Part shown: positions 14,912 to 18,612 of the stretch, piece after piece
Numbering within the stretch: the stretch's first letter is position 1
Layout of the letters: each line of letters begins with the position of its first letter
Made by a program: the position numbers and the translations under genes
The notes under the pieces: model-generated
Database searches by the model: none
Seen by the model: the letters and a program-made list of their open reading frames with translations, nothing else
What the model was told of the DNA's origin: nothing
DNA from: Deltaproteobacteria bacterium
Lineage (GTDB): Bacteria; Desulfobacterota; Syntrophia; Syntrophales; Fen-1087
Direction: 5' to 3'
NCBI GenBank assembly: GCA_026388595.1
Contig: JAPLJM010000180.1
Span: forward strand, 1-18,612
Length of the DNA: 18,612 bases

Positions 14912-17356
14912 ATGTGTAAGGGTAAACGTAATGTATTGTCTCTCTTTTTGACCATCGCCGTCATGTTTTTGCTTATGGCGCCGATGGCTTTTGCCGGTGA
15001 GGCGGATATCAAACTGCCTGACCTGAGCCAGGTTTCATTTATAGGCGGCGCGCTGAGCGGAATGCTGATCCTGAATCTGGGTTTGATTGTCTGCGCCATC
15101 GGTATCGGTTTCGGATGGATGCAGTACACCCAGACGAAAAACCTGCCGGCCCACCAGGCCATGCTGGACGTTTCCCAGACAATCTGGGAGACCTGTAAGA
15201 CCTATGTCCTGCAGCAGGGCAAGTTTCTCGCCGCGCTGTGGGTTCTGATCGCCGCCTGTATCGTCTACTATTTCGGCGTCCTGTCGCATATGGGCACGTT
15301 CGACGTCATGGTTGTTCTCTTCTGCTCGATCATGGGAATTCTTGGTTCCTACGGCGTCGCCTGGTTCGGCATCCGGATCAACACCGTCGCCAACTCCCGG
15401 GCCGCTTTCGCGTCCCTGAGCGGTAAGCCGCTCAACATCGTCAATATCTGCCTCCGTTCCGGTATGAGCGTGGGTCTCCTCCTGGTCAGCATCGAGCTCT
15501 TCTTCATGATCCTCATCCTCGCTTACATTCCCAAAGAACTGGCCGGCGCAAGCTTTATCGGCTTCGCCATCGGCGAGTCCCTCGGCGCCAGCGCCCTGCG
15601 TATCTGCGGTGGTATCTTCACCAAGATCGCCGACATCGGCTCCGACCTCATGAAGATCATCTTCCATCGTCCCGAAGATGACCCCAAAAACCCCGGCGTC
15701 ATCGCCGACTGTACCGGTGACAATGCTGGCGACAGCGTCGGTCCCACGGCAGACGGTTTTGAAACCTACGGCGTTACAGGCGTCGCCCTCATCGCCTTCA
15801 TCGCACTGGCCATGGCGGACAATCCCGCAATGGGCGGCAAACTGGTCGTCTGGATCTTCGCCATGCGTATCCTCATGATCCTGACCTCCCTTGCCTCCTA
15901 CTTTGTGAACGATTCCGTCAGCAAGTCCCTGTTCGGCGGCGAGAAGGAATTTAACTTCGAGCATCCCCTGACCAACCTGGTCTGGATCACCTCGATTGTT
16001 TCCATCGTCGTGACCTTTGCGGCGAGCTATGTCCTCCTTGCTGATCTGCCTCACGTGGGCAGCGCCATGGCCCTCTGGATGGCTCTCTCCATCATCATCA
16101 GTTGCGGGACCATCGCCGGCGCGGTGATTCCCGAATTTACGAAGGTCTTCACAAGCACCGGTTCCCGTCACTGCGAAGAATGCGTGAATGCCTCCCGCCA
16201 GGGCGGCGCCTCTCTCAACATTCTCTCCGGACTGGTTGCCGGCAACTTCTCCGCTTTCTGGGAAGGCCTGACCATTCTGCTCCTGATGTTTGTCGCCTAT
16301 GTCGTATCAATGGCGCCTTCCGTCATGGAAATCATGCCGGCGGCCTTTAAGTTTGCTGCTCCGGTCTTCGCCTTCGGTCTCGTTGCCTTCGGTTTCCTTG
16401 GCATGGGCCCGGTGACCATCGCCGTGGACAGCTTCGGTCCCGTTTCGGATAATGCCCAGTCCATCTATGAACTGTCCATGATCGAATCCCGGCCGGACGC
16501 CAAGGCCGTCGTGAAAAAACACTACGGCATCGATCCGGATTTTGCGGCGGCTAAGCACTGTCTGGAATCAGCAGACGGCGCGGGCAATACCTTTAAAGCC
16601 ACAGCCAAACCGGTCCTCATCGGCACCGCCGTCGTCGGCGCTACGACCATGGTCTTCGGGATCATAATCCTCCTGGAGAAGATGTACGGTCATGTTATCG
16701 CAAAACTGAGTCTCGTCCAGCCGGAAGTCATCCTCGGACTCCTCATGGGAGGCTGCGTGATCTACTGGTTTACCGGCGCCTCGATTCAGGCCGTTGTGAC
16801 GGGCTCCTATCGGGCCGTCGTTTACATCAAGGACAATATCGATCTCAGCAAGGCGGAAGCATCGATCGAAGACAGTAAGGAAGTCGTAAAGATCTGTACC
16901 GTTTACGCCCAGAAGGGGATGATCAACATCTTCATCGTCGTCTTCTTCATGGCCCTGTCCCTGGCCTTTGTCGATCCCTATTTCTTTATCGGCTATCTCG
17001 TCGGTATCGCCTTCTTCGGTTTGTTCCAGGCTATCTTCATGGCCAATGCCGGTGGTTGCTGGGATAACGCCAAGAAGATCGTTGAAGTCGATCTGAAGCA
17101 GAAGAATACCCCTCTCCACGAGGCCTCCGTTGTCGGCGACACCGTCGGCGACCCTTTCAAGGACACATCTTCGGTTTCCATGAACCCAATCATCAAATTC
17201 ACGACCCTGTTTGGTCTCCTCGCCACGGAAATCGCCGTGACCATGACAAACACGAATGTGAAGCTTGGTCTGGCCGGTGTGTTTTTCGTCATCGCCTTGA
17301 TCTTCGTCTATCGTTCCTTCTACGGCATGAGAATTTCCGCCGAGAAGCTAGGCTAA
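14912..17356 (+). CDS. hppA: Membrane-bound proton/sodium-translocating pyrophosphatase (divergent)
   Basis: An approximately 814-residue integral membrane pump that couples PPi hydrolysis to ion export. A signal-like N-terminus (KGKRN, a hydrophobic stretch, then AFA-G) precedes many membrane segments. Substrate and Mg motifs are recognisable but altered: DIGSDL, EDDPKNPGVIADCTGDNAGDSVG (aspartates 267, 271, 275, counted from ATG 14909), TADGFETYG, DNAQSIYELS, and GDTVGDPFKDT near the C-terminus. The GNTFKATAK motif (559-567, same count) has Lys563 where potassium-dependent enzymes have Ala, pointing to a potassium-independent, probably proton-pumping type. It is longer than the usual 670-700 residues. 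I chose ATG 14912, 7 nt from GGAGG; ATG 14909 is the alternative. Ion specificity is uncertain. Confidence 0.93.
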   Translation: MCKGKRNVLSLFLTIAVMFLLMAPMAFAGEADIKLPDLSQVSFIGGALSGMLILNLGLIVCAIGIGFGWMQYTQTKNLPAHQAMLDVSQTIWETCKTYVLQQGKFLAALWVLIAACIVYYFGVLSHMGTFDVMVVLFCSIMGILGSYGVAWFGIRINTVANSRAAFASLSGKPLNIVNICLRSGMSVGLLLVSIELFFMILILAYIPKELAGASFIGFAIGESLGASALRICGGIFTKIADIGSDLMKIIFHRPEDDPKNPGVIADCTGDNAGDSVGPTADGFETYGVTGVALIAFIALAMADNPAMGGKLVVWIFAMRILMILTSLASYFVNDSVSKSLFGGEKEFNFEHPLTNLVWITSIVSIVVTFAASYVLLADLPHVGSAMALWMALSIIISCGTIAGAVIPEFTKVFTSTGSRHCEECVNASRQGGASLNILSGLVAGNFSAFWEGLTILLLMFVAYVVSMAPSVMEIMPAAFKFAAPVFAFGLVAFGFLGMGPVTIAVDSFGPVSDNAQSIYELSMIESRPDAKAVVKKHYGIDPDFAAAKHCLESADGAGNTFKATAKPVLIGTAVVGATTMVFGIIILLEKMYGHVIAKLSLVQPEVILGLLMGGCVIYWFTGASIQAVVTGSYRAVVYIKDNIDLSKAEASIEDSKEVVKICTVYAQKGMINIFIVVFFMALSLAFVDPYFFIGYLVGIAFFGLFQAIFMANAGGCWDNAKKIVEVDLKQKNTPLHEASVVGDTVGDPFKDTSSVSMNPIIKFTTLFGLLATEIAVTMTNTNVKLGLAGVFFVIALIFVYRSFYGMRISAEKLG

Positions 17357-17390
17357 AACCTGCCTGAATCAGTCAGGAAATAAAAACTCA

Positions 17391-17423
17391 AAGGCGCCTC
17401 CTTTAACCGGGAGGCGCCTTTTT
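17391..17423 (+). terminator. Strong intrinsic terminator after hppA
   Basis: An 11-bp stem, AAGGCGCCTCC (17391-17401) with GGAGGCGCCTT (17410-17420), closes an 8-nt loop and is followed by TTTTT (17419-17423). It lies 34 bp after the hppA stop. A smaller hairpin, CCTGA/TCAGG at 17363-17377, precedes it. Confidence 0.93.
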
Positions 17424-17429
17424 ATTGCC

Positions 17430-17458
17430 TTGACAAATCAGGACAAAATCTTTACTTC
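17430..17458 (+). promoter_or_regulatory. Possible ychF promoter
   Basis: A perfect TTGACA at 17430-17435, immediately after the terminator, is followed after 17 bp by the poor -10 TACTTC (17453-17458). A promoter is expected here because the terminator separates ychF from hppA. Nothing else is evident in the 213-bp gap. Confidence 0.35.
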
Positions 17459-17569
17459 TTGTCTCGCAACCGGGGCGGATTGGGTTCCGGGAAAACGATC
17501 AGTCCAAATCCGGCCGAAACAACTAAAACTCAATCTTCGTCAGGGATAAATCGAACAAGAGGTGCTATT

Positions 17570-18612
17570 ATGGGTTTTCGCTGCGGGATTATCGGTCTTC
17601 CCAATGTGGGTAAATCGACCATTTTTAACGCCCTCACGGCCGCCGGGGCTGAGGTAGCCAACTATCCCTTCTGCACCATCGATCCCAACATCGGCATCGT
17701 CCCCGTTCCGGATGAGCGCCTGGAAAATATCGCCGCAATCATCAAACCTCCAAGAGTCACCTATACAACAATGGAATTCCTTGATATTGCCGGACTCGTG
17801 AAAGGCGCCAGCCGCGGGGAGGGCCTGGGAAACCGCTTCCTTGGCCATATCCGCGAAGTGGATGCCCTTCTGCACATTGTCCGCTGCTTTGACGATCCGA
17901 ACATCATTCATGTGTCCGGTACGATCGATCCCGTCCGGGATATGGAGATCGTTAACACCGAACTTATCCTGGCGGATATGGATATCATTGAAAAACGAAT
18001 GGATAAGACGGGCAGGCTGCTTAAAACGGGCGACAAAAACCTCCGAAAGGCGTTGGATGTCTATGAACAATGCCGGGATGCGCTGAATCGTGGTCTTGCA
18101 GCCAGGAATATCGTGTTTACCGATGACCATGATATTCTTGATGAACTGGGCCTATTGACATCAAAAAAAATCCTGTACGTCGCCAATGTCAGTGAGGCCG
18201 TACTGAAGGGACAATCAAATTATATTCAGCAGATCGAAAATTATGCCGAACAGGAAGGATCAAAGGTCATCGTGATCTGCGGAGATTTGGAAGCAGAAAT
18301 CACGGCGCTTTCAAAAGATGAACAACGGGAGTTTCTGGAAGATCTCGGTCTACACGAATCAGGACTGTTTCAATTGATCCGGACGGGTTATGAACTGCTG
18401 GGCCTGATCACCTTTTATACCACCGTGGGACCGGAACTTCGCGCCTGGACGATCTCCTCCGGAACAAAAGCCCCGGTTGCCGCTGGAAAGATTCACAGTG
18501 ATATGGAAAAAGGATTTATTCGGGCGGAAATTCTTCATTATGATGATTTTATGAGATTGGGGGGCGTGGCCCAAGCCAGGGAAAAGGGCCTGCTGCATTC
18601 TGAGGGCAAAGA
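17570..18612 (+). CDS. ychF: Redox/ribosome-associated ATPase YchF (OLA1 family), 3' end cut off
   Basis: The frame from ATG 17570 is open to the window edge, giving about 347 residues; the family is about 363, so only the last few residues are missing. The P-loop is GLPNVGKST (9-17), the G3 region is FLDIAGLVKGASRGEGLGN, and the G4 site reads NVSE in place of NKxD, the change that gives this Obg-family protein preference for ATP over GTP. The C-terminal TGS domain (from LGLITFYTTVGPELRAW) is present. AAGAGGTG lies upstream of the start. YchF binds ribosomes and affects stress responses; pth and ychF are neighbours in many bacteria, here separated by hppA. Confidence 0.96.
   Translation, partial: MGFRCGIIGLPNVGKSTIFNALTAAGAEVANYPFCTIDPNIGIVPVPDERLENIAAIIKPPRVTYTTMEFLDIAGLVKGASRGEGLGNRFLGHIREVDALLHIVRCFDDPNIIHVSGTIDPVRDMEIVNTELILADMDIIEKRMDKTGRLLKTGDKNLRKALDVYEQCRDALNRGLAARNIVFTDDHDILDELGLLTSKKILYVANVSEAVLKGQSNYIQQIENYAEQEGSKVIVICGDLEAEITALSKDEQREFLEDLGLHESGLFQLIRTGYELLGLITFYTTVGPELRAWTISSGTKAPVAAGKIHSDMEKGFIRAEILHYDDFMRLGGVAQAREKGLLHSEGK

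Noticed and set aside
15035..16171. 378-residue open frame on the minus strand
   Set aside because: It is the antisense of hppA, very rich in Asp, Glu, Gly and His with no family resemblance, as expected opposite a GC-rich hydrophobic protein gene.
1..18612. CRISPR array, insertion sequence, phage genes or defence systems
   Set aside because: No regularly spaced repeats, transposase, integrase, phage or restriction genes were seen; apart from the left edge the window is core genome.

Overview
The window looks like chromosomal core sequence from a deltaproteobacterium (Desulfobacterota), most likely a Syntrophus/Syntrophales-like anaerobe. This is inferred from gene order (rpsF-rpsR-DUF2232-rplI-dnaB and ispE-tRNA-Gln-prs-rplY-pth-ychF), from a divergent PPi-driven membrane pump of the kind expected in energy-limited anaerobes, and from a dispersed intergenic repeat of a type I recall from such genomes. 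No database search was run.

Layout, left to right. (1) Positions 1-1845 hold the end of an accessory locus: the C-terminus of an aromatic amino acid ammonia-lyase, then a B12-binding-type radical SAM protein. (2) Positions 1846-5658 hold a ribosomal/replication operon: rpsF (TTG start), rpsR, a DUF2232 membrane protein (TTG start), rplI and dnaB. (3) Positions 5659-5830 are a convergent intergenic gap filled by an inverted-repeat element of about 126 bp, with a lone extra arm upstream. (4) Positions 5829-11222 form a stress-response block. rpoH (heat-shock sigma factor) is on the minus strand. Divergent from it are a DacZ-like diadenylate cyclase (c-di-AMP synthase with an N-terminal pyruvate-kinase-C-like domain), clpB and htpX. 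The shared 196-bp promoter region carries a perfect 8-bp inverted repeat and a separate direct repeat. (5) Positions 11234-17356 are a housekeeping string: a DUF1844 protein, ispE, tRNA-Gln(UUG), prs, rplY/ctc, pth and hppA, closed by a strong intrinsic terminator. (6) ychF begins at 17570 and runs off the right edge.

The most notable point is the stress block. An archaeal-style diadenylate cyclase is first gene of a tight cluster with the disaggregase ClpB and the membrane protease HtpX, back-to-back with the heat-shock sigma factor gene. This suggests c-di-AMP signalling is wired into the heat-shock response. The promoter repeats, the altered cyclase motifs, the intergenic repeat and the divergent pyrophosphatase are also worth following up. 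Everything else is orthodox core gene content.
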